Part shown: piece by piece, positions 24,472 through 33,636 of the stretch
Layout: every line of letters starts with the position of its first letter
Position numbering within the stretch: the stretch's first letter is position 1
NCBI GenBank assembly: GCA_038210245.1
Contig: JBBQWW010000009.1
Location: forward strand, 1-64,000
Source: Bog-756 sp038210245
GTDB lineage: Bacteria > Actinomycetota > Acidimicrobiia > Acidimicrobiales > RAAP-2
Direction: 5' to 3'
Length of the DNA: 64,000 bases
The notes under the pieces: model-generated
Database searches by the model: none
The model's input: only the letters and a program-made list of their open reading frames with translations
What the model was told of the DNA's origin: nothing
Program-made: the position numbers and the translations under genes

Positions 24472-25662
24472 ATGGACCCCACCATGGACACTCCGATGGA
24501 CCTGCGCTTCACCGCCGCCCATGAGGCCTTCCGGGCCGAGGCGCGCTCATGGCTGGCCGACCACGTCCCGCCGCCCCGGTCGCTGCCCTCCCTCGACACC
24601 GCCGAGGGGTTCGAGGCCCACCGGGCCTGGGAGCAGACCATGTTCGAGGACCGGTGGTCGGTGGTGTCGTGGCCCGAGGCGTTCGGTGGCCGGGGCGTGG
24701 GCATCCTCGAGTGGCTCATCTTCGAGGAGGAGTACTGGCGGGCGGAGGCCCCCCTTCGGGTCAGTCAGAACGGCGTGTTCCTGCTGGCCCCCACCATGTT
24801 CGAGTTCGGCACCCCCTCCCAGCAGGAGCGCTACCTGCCGGCCATGGCCTCGGCCCGCCAGATCTGGTGCCAGGGCTGGTCCGAGCCCGACGCCGGATCG
24901 GACCTGGCCGGCATCCGCAGCCGGGCGGTTCGGGCCCCGGGCGACGACGGCTGGCTACTGACCGGCCAAAAGACCTGGGCCTCTCGCGGGGCCTTCGCCG
25001 AATGGTGCTTCGGACTGTTCCGCACCGATCCGGAGGCCGAGCGCCACCGAGGGCTCACCTACTTCCTCGTGGACATGAGCACCCCCGGGGTCACCGTGCG
25101 GCCCATTCCCCAGATCGACGGGGAGACCGGCTTCGCCGAGCTGTTCTTCGAGGAGGTCTTCGTCCCCGACGACCAGGTACTCGGGGGCGTGGGCCAGGGT
25201 TGGAGCGTGGCCATGGCCACGGCCGGCTCGGAACGGGGGCTCAGCCTGCGGAGCCCAGCCCGGTACAGCGAGGCCGCCGGTCGGCTGGTGGCGCTCTACG
25301 GCGACAAGCTGGCCGAGGACCCGGTGCGGGCCTCCCGCACCGCCGATGCCGTGGCCCAGGCCTGGATGGACGCTGAGGCCTACCGGCTCAACACGCTGTG
25401 GACGGCCACCCGGGTCCTCGGCGGCGGTTCGGTCGGGCCCGAGGCCAGCGCCAACAAGATCCACTGGTCGGAGACCGACCTGGCCATCCACCGGGCCGCC
25501 CTGGCCCTGCTGGGCCCCGAAGCCGAGTGGCACGGCGACGGCGTGGACGCCCCCTGGCTCGACGGGTACCTCTTTGCCCTGGCCGGCCCGATCTATGCCG
25601 GGACCAACGAGATCCAACGCAACGTGGTGGCCGAGCGCATGCTCGGGCTGCCCCGGGCCTGA
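24472..25662 (+). CDS. Acyl-CoA dehydrogenase (first of a tandem pair)
   Basis: 396 aa from ATG 24472; ATG 24484 and 24496 are close alternatives, the last giving the family-typical MDLRFTAAHEAFRAEARSW. Acyl-CoA dehydrogenase fold: WPEAFGGRG, the FAD/substrate loop WCQGWSEPDAGSDLAG, TGQKTWASRGAFA, and the C-terminal GTNEIQRNVVAERMLGLPRA that contacts FAD. Oxidises acyl-CoA to enoyl-CoA with electrons passing to ETF. Twenty bases later a second, shorter ACAD begins; such pairs form the alpha2beta2 enzymes of actinobacterial steroid catabolism (FadE26-27 type), so a sterol or branched acyl-CoA is the likely substrate. Confidence 0.85.
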   Translation: MDPTMDTPMDLRFTAAHEAFRAEARSWLADHVPPPRSLPSLDTAEGFEAHRAWEQTMFEDRWSVVSWPEAFGGRGVGILEWLIFEEEYWRAEAPLRVSQNGVFLLAPTMFEFGTPSQQERYLPAMASARQIWCQGWSEPDAGSDLAGIRSRAVRAPGDDGWLLTGQKTWASRGAFAEWCFGLFRTDPEAERHRGLTYFLVDMSTPGVTVRPIPQIDGETGFAELFFEEVFVPDDQVLGGVGQGWSVAMATAGSERGLSLRSPARYSEAAGRLVALYGDKLAEDPVRASRTADAVAQAWMDAEAYRLNTLWTATRVLGGGSVGPEASANKIHWSETDLAIHRAALALLGPEAEWHGDGVDAPWLDGYLFALAGPIYAGTNEIQRNVVAERMLGLPRA

Positions 25663-25681
25663 GCGGGACGGATCGGGCACG

Positions 25682-26722
25682 GTGCACTTCGCCTTCTCCG
25701 AACAGCAGACCGAGTTCCGTGACGCCGTGCGCCAGGTGCTGGCCAAGGAGTGCACCACCGGCCATCTCCGGGCCGCCTTCGAGCATCCAGAGGCCCGGGG
25801 CCCGAGGTGGAGCACCCTCACCGAGCTGGGCGTGGTCCCCCTGACCGTCCCGGAAGCCCAGGGCGGCCTCGGCCTCGGCCTGGTGGACCTCGTCCTGGTG
25901 TTGGAGGAGGCCGGTCAGGTGGCCCTCCCCGAGCCGTTGCTCGAGACCACCGCCCTGGTCGCGCCACTCCTGGCTGGGTTGGACGCCGGTGCCGGCACCG
26001 GCAGTTTGGAGGCCCTGGCGGCCGGCCGGGTGGCGGCGGCCGTGGCCCCGACCTCGGCGGCACAGGCCCCGGTGCCCGGTGCGGACGGGGCCGACCTGTT
26101 GGTCCTCGCCACCGGAACCGAGGCCGACGGGAACCTCGAACTCCACCTGGTGGACGCGGCCTCCACGACCGTCGACCCGGTCTCCTCCCTCGACCCCACC
26201 CGGCGCCTCGGGATCCCCCGGTGGACTCCCACGCCGGCCACCCGGGTGGCGTCCGGACCGGCGGCGGCCCGGGCCATGGCCGTCACCGCCGACCGGGCAG
26301 CCACCGCCACCGCCGCCGAGCTGCTCGGTCTGACCGGGCGGATGATCACCATGACCGCCGAGTACGCCAGGGAGCGCCAGCAGTTCGGGAAGCCCATCGG
26401 CAGCTTTCAGGCCGTGAAGCACCTCTTGGCCGGTGCCCAGGTGCGGTTGGAGTTCGCCCGGCCCGTGGTCTACGGCGCAGCGTGGGCCCTCGACAATGGC
26501 ACCCGGGACTCGTCGCGCGCCGCCTCGGTGGCCAAGGCCTACGCCTCCGATGCCGCCACCGAGGCCGCCCGGGTGTCCCTGCAGGTGCACGGAGCCATCG
26601 GCTACACCTGGGAGTGCGACCTGCAGCTCTTCTTGAAGCGGGCGTGGGCGTTGGCCGAGGCGTGGGGCTCGGCCGCCGACCACCGCGCCCGGGTGCTCGA
26701 CAGCCTGGTCACCGGAAGCTGA
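25682..26722 (+). CDS. Acyl-CoA dehydrogenase (second of a tandem pair)
   Basis: 346 aa from GTG 25682, where the family N-terminus begins (HFAFSEQQTEFRDAVRQVL). A shorter, more divergent ACAD with an Ala/Val-rich middle. The C-terminal helical domain is conserved: EYARERQQFGKPIGSFQAVKH and QVHGAIGYTWECDLQLFLKR. It lacks the usual EIQRN tail of the partner. This division of conserved elements between neighbours is what heterotetrameric steroid ACADs show. Same operon as the preceding gene. Confidence 0.85.
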   Translation: MHFAFSEQQTEFRDAVRQVLAKECTTGHLRAAFEHPEARGPRWSTLTELGVVPLTVPEAQGGLGLGLVDLVLVLEEAGQVALPEPLLETTALVAPLLAGLDAGAGTGSLEALAAGRVAAAVAPTSAAQAPVPGADGADLLVLATGTEADGNLELHLVDAASTTVDPVSSLDPTRRLGIPRWTPTPATRVASGPAAARAMAVTADRAATATAAELLGLTGRMITMTAEYARERQQFGKPIGSFQAVKHLLAGAQVRLEFARPVVYGAAWALDNGTRDSSRAASVAKAYASDAATEAARVSLQVHGAIGYTWECDLQLFLKRAWALAEAWGSAADHRARVLDSLVTGS

Positions 26723-26774
26723 GCCCGGGCCGGCGACCGGTCAGCGTGCCCAGGGCCGGACCCGGGGCCGGACG

Positions 26775-28295
26775 TCAGGGCCGGGCGAAGGCGTAGATGG
26801 GCACCCCGTTGTAGGACACCGACTGCGACGGCAGGTACGGACCGTTCACCACCACGGCCAGCGACCCGGACGGAGCCGGGCCGGCATCGCCCTCGATGGT
26901 CACCACGGCCCCGTCCGGCCACACCTGGACGACCAGGCCCACATGGACCGAGGTGGCCGTGGAGTAGGGACTGGTCCCGTAGAGGACGGCATCGCCCGGC
27001 TGCGGCACGGCCGTCGGGGGCAGCACGGCGGTGTGGGCCGCGGCCCAGTGGTAGATGTTCCCGGTGAACGGATACGACGGGATAGGCACGCCGGCGTGCT
27101 GCCACACCCAGGTGGCGAACAGGGCACACCATTCCTCGCACGGACCGTAGGGGTTGCAGAACCGACCCCGCACCGGGTCGCTGTTGACCTGGCTGTTGGC
27201 CACCGACACGATGGCCGAGGTGGTGGCGATCGGCGCCGGGCTGGGTGGGTTGGTGAATCCGTAGGACCAGCCGTCCGGCTCCAGCAGCCAGTAGCCCTGA
27301 CCGTCGGGTGACAGGGCGATCTCGGCGATGGGGGGCACATTGGTCGGGTCGCCCCCGTACCCCCCGGCCAGGGACCCGTAGAAGCCCGCCGACCCGAAGT
27401 GGAACACCTCACCGTCGGTGGCCACCATCAGGTAGCCGTTGTCGTTGCGGGTGGCCACCATGTCGACCACCGGATCGTTGAGTACGGCGCCGCCCATCGA
27501 GCCGTAGAAGGTGGCGTTCCCGAACGTGAAGATTCCGCCGTCGGCCGCCACCATCCAGTAGCCGTGACCGGTGGACGTGGCCGCCATGCCGGTGACCGGC
27601 TGGTTGAGCCGGACGCCACCCTCGGAGCCCAAGAAGGTGGCGTCTCCGAACGTGAAGATCCCGCCGTCCTGGGCCACCAGCCAGTAGCCCTTGCCGTCGG
27701 GGGTGGCGGCCATGCCCACCACCGGCTGATTGAGGTGGCTCCCCCCCATGGACCCGTAGAAGGCGGCGTCCCCGAACGAGAAGATGCCGCCATCCAGGGC
27801 CACCAGCCAGTAGCCCTTGCCGTCGGGCGTGGCCGCCATGCCCACCACCGGTGCGTTCAGATGGAGGGCGCCGGTGGAGCCGTAGAAGGCAGCGCTCCCC
27901 TCGGCGAACACCCCGCCGTCGGCGGCGGCCAGCCAGTAGCCCTGCTGGCCGGCGGTGGCGGCCGGGTCGACGGCCATGGCCACCATCACCGAGCTCAGCG
28001 ACGAGCCCAGGGGGGCGTTGATCGACTGGGCGTCCCCGAACCCGATGACCCCGCCGCCCGGGTAGACGTGAGGAGCGATCTGGGCCTCAGCGGCACCCGA
28101 TGCCGGGCCGATCGGCACCAGGACGGCCATGGCGATCAGTGCCGTGCCCAGTACCCCGGCTGCGGCTAGGAGCGGCCGTTGCCGCCGGCGGAGGTTGGAG
28201 GAAGGGCCGTCAGACCGTGTGGGCGCCGGTCGAGCGGCTGAAAAACCACGCTCCGTCGCTTTCGGTGAGCCACGGCCCCATCGCTCCCTGCGCAC
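26775..28295 (-). CDS. Secreted repeat protein with C-terminal CHAP amidase domain
   Basis: 506 aa from GTG 28295 (tentative). A basic N-terminus and one hydrophobic helix (about 44-64, LLAAAGVLGTALIAMAVLV) act as signal or anchor. Five to six ~42-residue repeats follow (DGGIFSFGDA, GSMGGSHLNQPVVGMAAT and GKGYWLVA), the same family as in the proteins at 6570 and 40737. The C-terminal ~120 residues are a CHAP domain with C390 (EEWCALFATW), H451 (SVHVGLVVQV) and E468, the catalytic triad of peptidoglycan amidases/endopeptidases. Predicted to act outside the membrane on cell wall, with the repeats as a targeting propeller. Divergent from the SGNH hydrolase. Confidence 0.75.
   Translation of the reverse strand: MRRERWGRGSPKATERGFSAARPAPTRSDGPSSNLRRRQRPLLAAAGVLGTALIAMAVLVPIGPASGAAEAQIAPHVYPGGGVIGFGDAQSINAPLGSSLSSVMVAMAVDPAATAGQQGYWLAAADGGVFAEGSAAFYGSTGALHLNAPVVGMAATPDGKGYWLVALDGGIFSFGDAAFYGSMGGSHLNQPVVGMAATPDGKGYWLVAQDGGIFTFGDATFLGSEGGVRLNQPVTGMAATSTGHGYWMVAADGGIFTFGNATFYGSMGGAVLNDPVVDMVATRNDNGYLMVATDGEVFHFGSAGFYGSLAGGYGGDPTNVPPIAEIALSPDGQGYWLLEPDGWSYGFTNPPSPAPIATTSAIVSVANSQVNSDPVRGRFCNPYGPCEEWCALFATWVWQHAGVPIPSYPFTGNIYHWAAAHTAVLPPTAVPQPGDAVLYGTSPYSTATSVHVGLVVQVWPDGAVVTIEGDAGPAPSGSLAVVVNGPYLPSQSVSYNGVPIYAFARP
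27250..28070 (-). repeat. Five to six ~42-codon coding repeats in the CHAP protein
   Basis: In-frame units sharing D-G-G-I-F-x-F-G, F-x-G-S-x-G and L-N-x-P-V-x-G-M-A-A-T-x-x-G-x-G-Y-W with the other two repeat proteins. The last unit is degenerate (EVFHFGSAGFYGSLAG) and carries an insertion. Units are less alike at DNA level than those at 6575-7320. Confidence 0.8.
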
Positions 28296-28507
28296 CCAGC
28301 CATGCTACGCAACCCCGATCACGAGGGGAAGCACCCCCACCCCGCGCCACGATCTCCAAGGGTTCTCCCAGTTAAACGCGGGTGCCTGGGCCCGGTTCCG
28401 GTGATGACCCCCTTCCCGGGCGGCCGCCCAGTGTCCTCCGGCCCGACCCACCGGTCCCTCCCGCCACCGATCCGTAACAAATCTCCCGGTGCGAGAAAAC
28501 CATGCTG

Positions 28508-28545
28508 GGTGGTAATGTGATCAAGCCACCACTTTCGGTGGTAAT
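28508..28545 (+). promoter_or_regulatory. Direct and inverted GGTGG repeats before the SGNH gene
   Basis: GGTGGTAAT occurs at 28508-28516 and again at 28537-28545 (29-bp period). CCACC at 28526-28530 pairs with GGTGG at 28537-28541 around 6 nt. The element is in the AT-richer part of the 290-bp divergent region with the CHAP gene, about 45 bp before the SGNH start. It could be an operator or a leader hairpin. Confidence 0.35.
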
Positions 28546-28585
28546 TGTCTGCTGAAGGGGCGCAAGTGATGGAAGCAAACGACCG

Positions 28586-29731
28586 GTGACGCCGCGTCCG
28601 GTGCAGCCCGAGCCCTTCGTCCGGGGGGCTCCTTACCCGGCCGCCGGGGAGGTTCCCTACCCCCGGGCCAATCCCACCGACACCGCCCGACTCCCCTCGG
28701 ACACCTGGCACGCCGCCGTGGTCCCGGCCGGGGTGCGCCTCGAGCTGGTGGGCGACGCCGAGGCCATCGACATCGCCTACCGCACCACGTCGGGAAACCT
28801 CGGCTACCGGGGTGACGGCGCCGGGATCACCTTTTCGGTGTGGCGGGCCGGCCGGAAGGTCTGCGAAGAGGAGGCGGTGCTGGGCGACGGTCTGATTCGC
28901 CTCTCGCTCGGATCGGCCGGCGGCGACAAACCGGCCACCATCTACCTCCCCGAGGGCATGCAGCCGGTGATCCAGTCCCTCACCGCGGTGAAGGGCGAGA
29001 TCAGCCCGGCCCCCGACCTGCCCCGTTGGATCGCCTACGGCGACTCCATCACGCAGGGCTGGATGGCCTCGGGACCGGCCCAGGGATGGGCGGCCATCGC
29101 GGCCCGCAAAGCCGGCCTCGACTTGGCCAACCTGGGCTACGCCGCCGCCGGCCGGGGTGAGATCGTCTCCGCCGAGCACATCGCCGCCCTCCCCGCCGAC
29201 ATCATCTCCATCTCCTACGGGGCCAGCTGCTGGACCCGGGTCCCCCACAGCGTCGGGATGGTGACCGAGGGCTTCATCGGGTTCCTGGACGTGGTCCGGG
29301 ACGGGCACCCCGACGTGCCCATCGTCGTCATCAGCCCGGTGCTTCGGCCCGACGCCGAAGACGAGCCCAACCGACTGGGCGCCACCCTGGCTGATATCCG
29401 CCAGGCCCTCGAGTCGGTCACCCGGGACCGCATCGTGGAGGGCGACCACACCCTGGCCCTGGTGGCCGGAGAGGCCATCATCAACGCCGACCACCTGGGC
29501 GACGGGATCCATCCTGACGACGAAGGTCACAAGCGGATCGCAGCCGCCGTGTCCAAGGCCCTCACTCTGGCCATCAAGACGGCCAAGGAGTCCCCCAGTC
29601 CCGAGGCCCTGAAGGCCGCGGCCAAGACGTTCAAGGGCGGTGGCAGTGGCGTCCGAGACGGTGGCGGCCGGGAGGACGACTCCGACGTTCGCCAGGGTCA
29701 GGGCGTGGGGGCCGCATCCGGCGCCCACTGA
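28586..29731 (+). CDS. SGNH/GDSL-family hydrolase
   Basis: 381 aa from GTG 28586; the only earlier ATG is out of frame and stops at once. A beta-rich N-terminal domain (about 30-135, possibly carbohydrate-binding) precedes the SGNH domain: catalytic S154 in YGDSITQGW, glycine in GYAAAGRGEI, and the D306-x-x-H309 pair in DGIHPDDEGH. No signal peptide seen. Esterase or acetyl-hydrolase acting on acylated sugars or lipids; two-domain layout resembles carbohydrate esterase family 2/3-like proteins. A ~50-residue basic, low-complexity tail ends it. Confidence 0.8.
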   Translation: MTPRPVQPEPFVRGAPYPAAGEVPYPRANPTDTARLPSDTWHAAVVPAGVRLELVGDAEAIDIAYRTTSGNLGYRGDGAGITFSVWRAGRKVCEEEAVLGDGLIRLSLGSAGGDKPATIYLPEGMQPVIQSLTAVKGEISPAPDLPRWIAYGDSITQGWMASGPAQGWAAIAARKAGLDLANLGYAAAGRGEIVSAEHIAALPADIISISYGASCWTRVPHSVGMVTEGFIGFLDVVRDGHPDVPIVVISPVLRPDAEDEPNRLGATLADIRQALESVTRDRIVEGDHTLALVAGEAIINADHLGDGIHPDDEGHKRIAAAVSKALTLAIKTAKESPSPEALKAAAKTFKGGGSGVRDGGGREDDSDVRQGQGVGAASGAH

Positions 29732-29874
29732 CCGGGGCGGTGGCCCAGGTCACCGGCGGTGGGACGGGGGTGCCGGTGGGCAGGGGGCGTGCCGATGGAT
29801 AGGGTCTCCGACGGTGGGTGCCGCGCCCACGACGGGGGCTCCCGTCCTCCAACCCGAAGAGGTCTGCACACGCC

Positions 29875-30684
29875 ATGGACGCCAGCACACTGATCGAATC
29901 GTTCCGGGTCGACGGGAAGGTGGCCGTGGTCACCGGGGCCGGCAGCGGCATCGCCAGGTCCAGTGCCCTGTCGCTGGCCGGAGCAGGGGCCACGGTGGTG
30001 TGCGCCGACATCCACGAGGACACCGCCCGGGCCACCGCCGAGGAGATCGTGGCCGCCGGAGGCACGGCCGAAGCGGCCGCGCTCGACGTGTCGCAGAAGG
30101 CGGACGTGGAGGCGCTGGCCCAGCGGGTGGCGGCCCAGCACGGCGGCATCCAGGTGTGGTGCAACATCGCCGGCATCATGCTGGGTGGGCCGTTCCTCGA
30201 CGAGCCGGAAGAGGACCTCGACAAGATCATGGCCGTCAACCTGAAGGGGGTCTTCTTCGGGTGCCAGGCCGCCGGTCGGATCATGGTCGGTCAGCCCGAG
30301 GGCGGCAGCATCATCAACTGCTCGTCGGCCGCCGCCGACACCCCGAGCCCCAACATCGTGAGCTACGCCATCTGCAAGGCGGGGGTCAACCAGATGACCA
30401 AGACCCTGGCCGTGGAGGTGGGCAAGAAGCACGTCCGGGTGAACGCCGTGGCCCCGGGGTTCGTGATCACCGGCATGACCACCGGGCACTTCAACCTCCC
30501 CGACGGGAGCCCCGACGAGGCCATGGAGAACTCACTGGTGGCGGCCATGGCCAAGGGCGCCCCGCTCCGCACGGTGGGCGAGCCCGAGGACATCGCCGCC
30601 GCCGTGCTCTACCTGGCCTCCGATGCCTCGCGGTTCATGACCGGGCAGGTCCTCCGGCCCAACGGCGGGGTGGCCATGATCTGA
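29875..30684 (+). CDS. Short-chain dehydrogenase/reductase
   Basis: 269 aa from ATG 29875. SDR fold with cofactor motif TGAGSGIA (the last glycine of TGxxxGIG is replaced by alanine), C-N-I-A-G in place of NNAG, catalytic serine in NCSSAAADT and Y-A-I-C-K, and NAVAPGFVITGM after it. NAD(P)-dependent alcohol/ketone oxidoreductase of unknown substrate. A TAGGGT hexamer near 29798 may be its -10. Stands between the SGNH gene and the amidohydrolase operon. Confidence 0.85.
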   Translation: MDASTLIESFRVDGKVAVVTGAGSGIARSSALSLAGAGATVVCADIHEDTARATAEEIVAAGGTAEAAALDVSQKADVEALAQRVAAQHGGIQVWCNIAGIMLGGPFLDEPEEDLDKIMAVNLKGVFFGCQAAGRIMVGQPEGGSIINCSSAAADTPSPNIVSYAICKAGVNQMTKTLAVEVGKKHVRVNAVAPGFVITGMTTGHFNLPDGSPDEAMENSLVAAMAKGAPLRTVGEPEDIAAAVLYLASDASRFMTGQVLRPNGGVAMI

Positions 30685-31025
30685 GCGACCGGGGGGCCGT
30701 TCGGCTTGCGTGGGCTGTGAGCTGGGCCTTCTCGGTGATGGGGGGCGATCCCTTCCCCGGGCGCCCCTGACCCCGGCTCGTTGTCCCACCCTCCTGACTC
30801 ACTGTCCGGACGTCGGCTCTGCGGCTCCACGCCCGCTGGTACCAACAGACCGGACGGCACCACGGGACGGACCAACCCGGCGAGTGGCACCGACCGCCTC
30901 CCGATGAGCGACCCGACCCCGGCGGAAGAGGGGCGGGCCCGACCCACAGCGCCCGCAGCACCCACCGGACAGATCTCGGATCGCTCGGAACGACCCACTC
31001 GGGCCCCTTTGGTGCGCCTGGTTTC

Positions 31026-31040
31026 CTGACGGACCGTCAG
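31026..31040. promoter_or_regulatory. 15-bp palindrome, site 3 (amidohydrolase operon)
   Basis: CTGACGGACCGTCAG is perfectly symmetrical (7-bp arms, 1-nt centre). It covers the -35 position, ending 9 nt before the -10 TAGACT at 31050. A protein bound here would block RNA polymerase. Strongest member of the five-site family. Confidence 0.7.
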
Positions 31041-31049
31041 ACCAGGCTG

Positions 31050-31055
31050 TAGACT
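31050..31055 (+). promoter_or_regulatory. -10 element of a leaderless promoter (amidohydrolase operon)
   Basis: TAGACT with 7 nt to the ATG at 31063. CTGACG in the palindrome, 18 nt upstream, can act as -35. No Shine-Dalgarno, so leaderless translation is predicted. Confidence 0.6.
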
Positions 31056-31062
31056 CGGCTCC

Positions 31063-32262
31063 ATGGCCGACATGCCCTGGATCATCTCCGTAGACGACCA
31101 CGTGGTGGAACCACCCAATGTGTGGATGGACCGCCTCCCGAAGAAGTACCACGACGTGGGTCCGAGGATCGTGCGCGCCCCGATGGGGGAGATCACCTTC
31201 GTCGGGGGCAAGCTCACCGTGGTACCCGGGTCGGAGGGCTTCCCCACCGACTGGTGGTACTACGAGGACCTGAAGCGTCCCCTGCTTCGTGTCGACTCTG
31301 CCGTGGGCGTACCCCGGGACGAGGTGACCATGCGGGGCGTGACCTACGGGGACATGCGCCCCGGCTCCTACGAGGTCAAGCCCCGGCTCGAGGACATGGA
31401 CCTGAACCACCTCGAGGCCTCGCTGTGCTTCCCGACCTTCCCCCGATTCTGCGGGCAGACCTTCACCGAGGCCAGCGACAAGGAGCTCGGCCTCCTGTGC
31501 GTCAAGGCCTACAACGACTGGATGGTCGACGAGTGGTGCGGCCCCGAAGCCAAGGGCCGGCTCATTCCGCTGTGCCTGGTCCCGCTGTGGGATGCTGAGC
31601 TGGCCGCCGCCGAGGTGCGTCGCAACGCCGCCCGCGGCGTACGGGCGGTCTGTTTCAGTGAGATCCCGCCGTTCCTCGGACTGCCCTCGGTCCACGATCC
31701 CGACCACTACTGGGACCCGTTCTTCCGGGCCTGCGAGGAGACCGGCACCGTCGTCAACATGCACATCGGCTCGTCGTCCAAGATGCCATCCACGTCGGCC
31801 GACGCCCCACCGGCCGTGGGGTCGACGCTGACCCACTCCAACGCCACGTACTCCATGGTCGACTTCATGTTCTCCGGCGTGCTGGTGCGGTTTCCCGAAC
31901 TCAAGCTGGCCTACGCCGAGGGGCAGATCGGATGGATCCCGTACATCCTCGAGCGGGCCGACACCGTCTGGGAGGAGAACCGGGGGTGGGGAGGAGTGGC
32001 CGACATCGTGCCCGAGCCTCCCTCGACCTACTTCTACCGCCAGATCTACGGCTGCTTCTTCAGCGACGCCTTCGGCCTGAAGAACATCGACTCCATCGGG
32101 GTGGACAACATCACCTACGAGTCCGACTACCCCCACTCCGACAGCACATGGCCCGAGACCCGCCAGATCGCCGAAAAGCAGATGAAGGACCTCACCGAGG
32201 AGCAGATCTACAAGATCGTCCGGGGCAACGCCATCAAGCTCTACGGCCTCGACTTCAAGTGA
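31063..32262 (+). CDS. Amidohydrolase-2 family metal-dependent hydrolase
   Basis: 399 aa. TIM-barrel amidohydrolase of the aminocarboxymuconate-decarboxylase-like group: N-terminal VDDHVVEPP with D12/H13 at the metal site, GTVVNMHIGSSSK mid-protein and C-terminal TYESDYPHSDSTWP plus GNAIKLYGLD. These enzymes hydrolyse or decarboxylate ring-derived acids. It leads the operon with two acyl-CoA dehydrogenases and an LLM flavoprotein, so a role in opening or trimming a cyclic CoA-linked substrate is plausible. The palindrome just upstream suggests it is repressed with other catabolic genes. Confidence 0.85.
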   Translation: MADMPWIISVDDHVVEPPNVWMDRLPKKYHDVGPRIVRAPMGEITFVGGKLTVVPGSEGFPTDWWYYEDLKRPLLRVDSAVGVPRDEVTMRGVTYGDMRPGSYEVKPRLEDMDLNHLEASLCFPTFPRFCGQTFTEASDKELGLLCVKAYNDWMVDEWCGPEAKGRLIPLCLVPLWDAELAAAEVRRNAARGVRAVCFSEIPPFLGLPSVHDPDHYWDPFFRACEETGTVVNMHIGSSSKMPSTSADAPPAVGSTLTHSNATYSMVDFMFSGVLVRFPELKLAYAEGQIGWIPYILERADTVWEENRGWGGVADIVPEPPSTYFYRQIYGCFFSDAFGLKNIDSIGVDNITYESDYPHSDSTWPETRQIAEKQMKDLTEEQIYKIVRGNAIKLYGLDFK

Positions 32263-32312
32263 TCCGGCTGGTGGACCACTCCTCGGTCCTGCGGGCTTAG
32301 GGGCCCGCTCCC

Positions 32313-33542
32313 ATGGACCTCCGCTACACCGACGCCGAGCAGGCGTTCCGGGGAGAGCTGCGCCACTGGCTGGCCACCACCCTCCCCGGCCTGCCGCCCA
32401 AGCCCGCTCCCACCGACTGGCCCGGCCGCCGCGCCTACGACACCCACTGGCAGCGCCTGCTGTTCGACGCCGGCTACGCCGGGGTCGATTGGCCCGTCGA
32501 AGGAGGCGGCCGGGGCTCTTCCCCCGTCGAGGAACTGGTGTTCAAGGAGGAGTTGGAACGGGCCCACGCTCCCTACGTGGGGGTCAACTTCGTCGGTCTC
32601 CTGCACGCCGGTCCCACCATCATCGCCGAGGGCACCCCCGAGCAGCGACAGCGCTACCTTCCGGCCATCCTCAACGGTGACGAGGTCTGGTGCCAGGGCT
32701 TCTCCGAGCCCGATGCCGGATCCGACCTGGCCTCCATGCGCACCCGTGCCGTCCGCGACGGCGACCACTACGTCGTCACCGGATCGAAGATCTGGACCTC
32801 GCACGCCGAAGTGGCCGACCACTGTGAGCTCCTGGTCCGGACGGGCGAGGACGACAGCCGACACCGTGGCATCTCGTGGCTGATCCTGCCCATGGACACA
32901 CCGGGGGTGGAGATCCGCCCGTTGACCACCATCGCCGGCTCCACCGAGTTCGCCGAGCTCTTCCTCGACGAGGTCCGGGTCCCCGTGGCCAACCGGGTCG
33001 GCGACGAGAACGACGGTTGGCGCGTGACCATGGTCACACTGAGCTTCGAGCGCGGCACGGCCTTCGTGGGCGACCTGCTCGAGGCCTTCGAGCTCCTGTC
33101 GGCCACGGTGGCCTTGGCCCGACGGACCGGGGCGTGGGACGACGCCGGCATTCGTCGCCAGGCCGGGCACCTGCGGGCCGAGCTGGACGCACTGTGGGCC
33201 CTCACCAAACGCAACGTGTCCCAGGCCGCCCGGACCGGTATCCCCGGTGTGGGCGGGACGTTCTTCAAGCTGGCCTACACCGAGACCCGCTCCAAGCTCG
33301 GCGAGTACTCCCTCTCCCTCCTCGGGCGGGCCGCTCTGGCCGCCGACGACGTCGAGGGAGCGGACGGGCTGGGACCCCTGCCGTCGGCCACCATGGTGGA
33401 GGACTGGCTGCGGGGCATCTCCCTGACCATTGCCGCCGGCACCTCCCAGATCCAGCGGAACATCGTCGGCGAGCGCATTCTCGGGCTCCCGAAGGAGCCG
33501 TCCGGGCCGCCCAAGCCGGCCGCGGCCCGAGTCCCGTCATGA
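32313..33542 (+). CDS. Acyl-CoA dehydrogenase (first of the second tandem pair)
   Basis: 409 aa. MDLRYTDAEQAFRGELRHWL start, DWPVEGGGRG, WCQGFSEPDAGSDLASM, TGSKIWTSHAEVADH, and the FAD-contacting GTSQIQRNIVGERILGLPKE near the end, followed by a short Pro-rich tail. Same architecture as the gene at 24472. Introduces an alpha-beta double bond into an acyl-CoA. Fifty bases after the amidohydrolase and 94 before its partner subunit. Confidence 0.88.
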   Translation: MDLRYTDAEQAFRGELRHWLATTLPGLPPKPAPTDWPGRRAYDTHWQRLLFDAGYAGVDWPVEGGGRGSSPVEELVFKEELERAHAPYVGVNFVGLLHAGPTIIAEGTPEQRQRYLPAILNGDEVWCQGFSEPDAGSDLASMRTRAVRDGDHYVVTGSKIWTSHAEVADHCELLVRTGEDDSRHRGISWLILPMDTPGVEIRPLTTIAGSTEFAELFLDEVRVPVANRVGDENDGWRVTMVTLSFERGTAFVGDLLEAFELLSATVALARRTGAWDDAGIRRQAGHLRAELDALWALTKRNVSQAARTGIPGVGGTFFKLAYTETRSKLGEYSLSLLGRAALAADDVEGADGLGPLPSATMVEDWLRGISLTIAAGTSQIQRNIVGERILGLPKEPSGPPKPAAARVPS

Positions 33543-33636
33543 GCGGTGGGCGGCGCCGGGCGACCTTCCATCCGACGATGACGAACCAAGCCGGGCACCC
33601 CCCCGACGAACGGCCCGCGGACCACGAGGAGCGACG

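Larger units (their letters stand above)
30685..31062. other. Intergenic region before the amidohydrolase operon
   Basis: 378 bases. The right end carries the 15-bp palindrome and the -10 element listed separately. The remaining ~340 bases have no frame with protein-like composition; a 41-codon frame at 30904-31029 is open but unconvincing. It is as GC-rich as coding DNA, so a decayed gene cannot be excluded. Confidence 0.45.

Noticed and set aside
28296..28500. Possible cyclic-di-AMP (ydaO-type) riboswitch upstream of the CHAP gene on the minus strand
   Set aside because: A segment like TTTAACTGGGAGAACCC followed by GGGGTG recalls the 5' half of that riboswitch, which often precedes cell-wall hydrolases in actinobacteria. 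The conserved 3' half (the CAGCTAACCTCG block) is missing, so the likeness is too weak. A covariance-model search would settle it.
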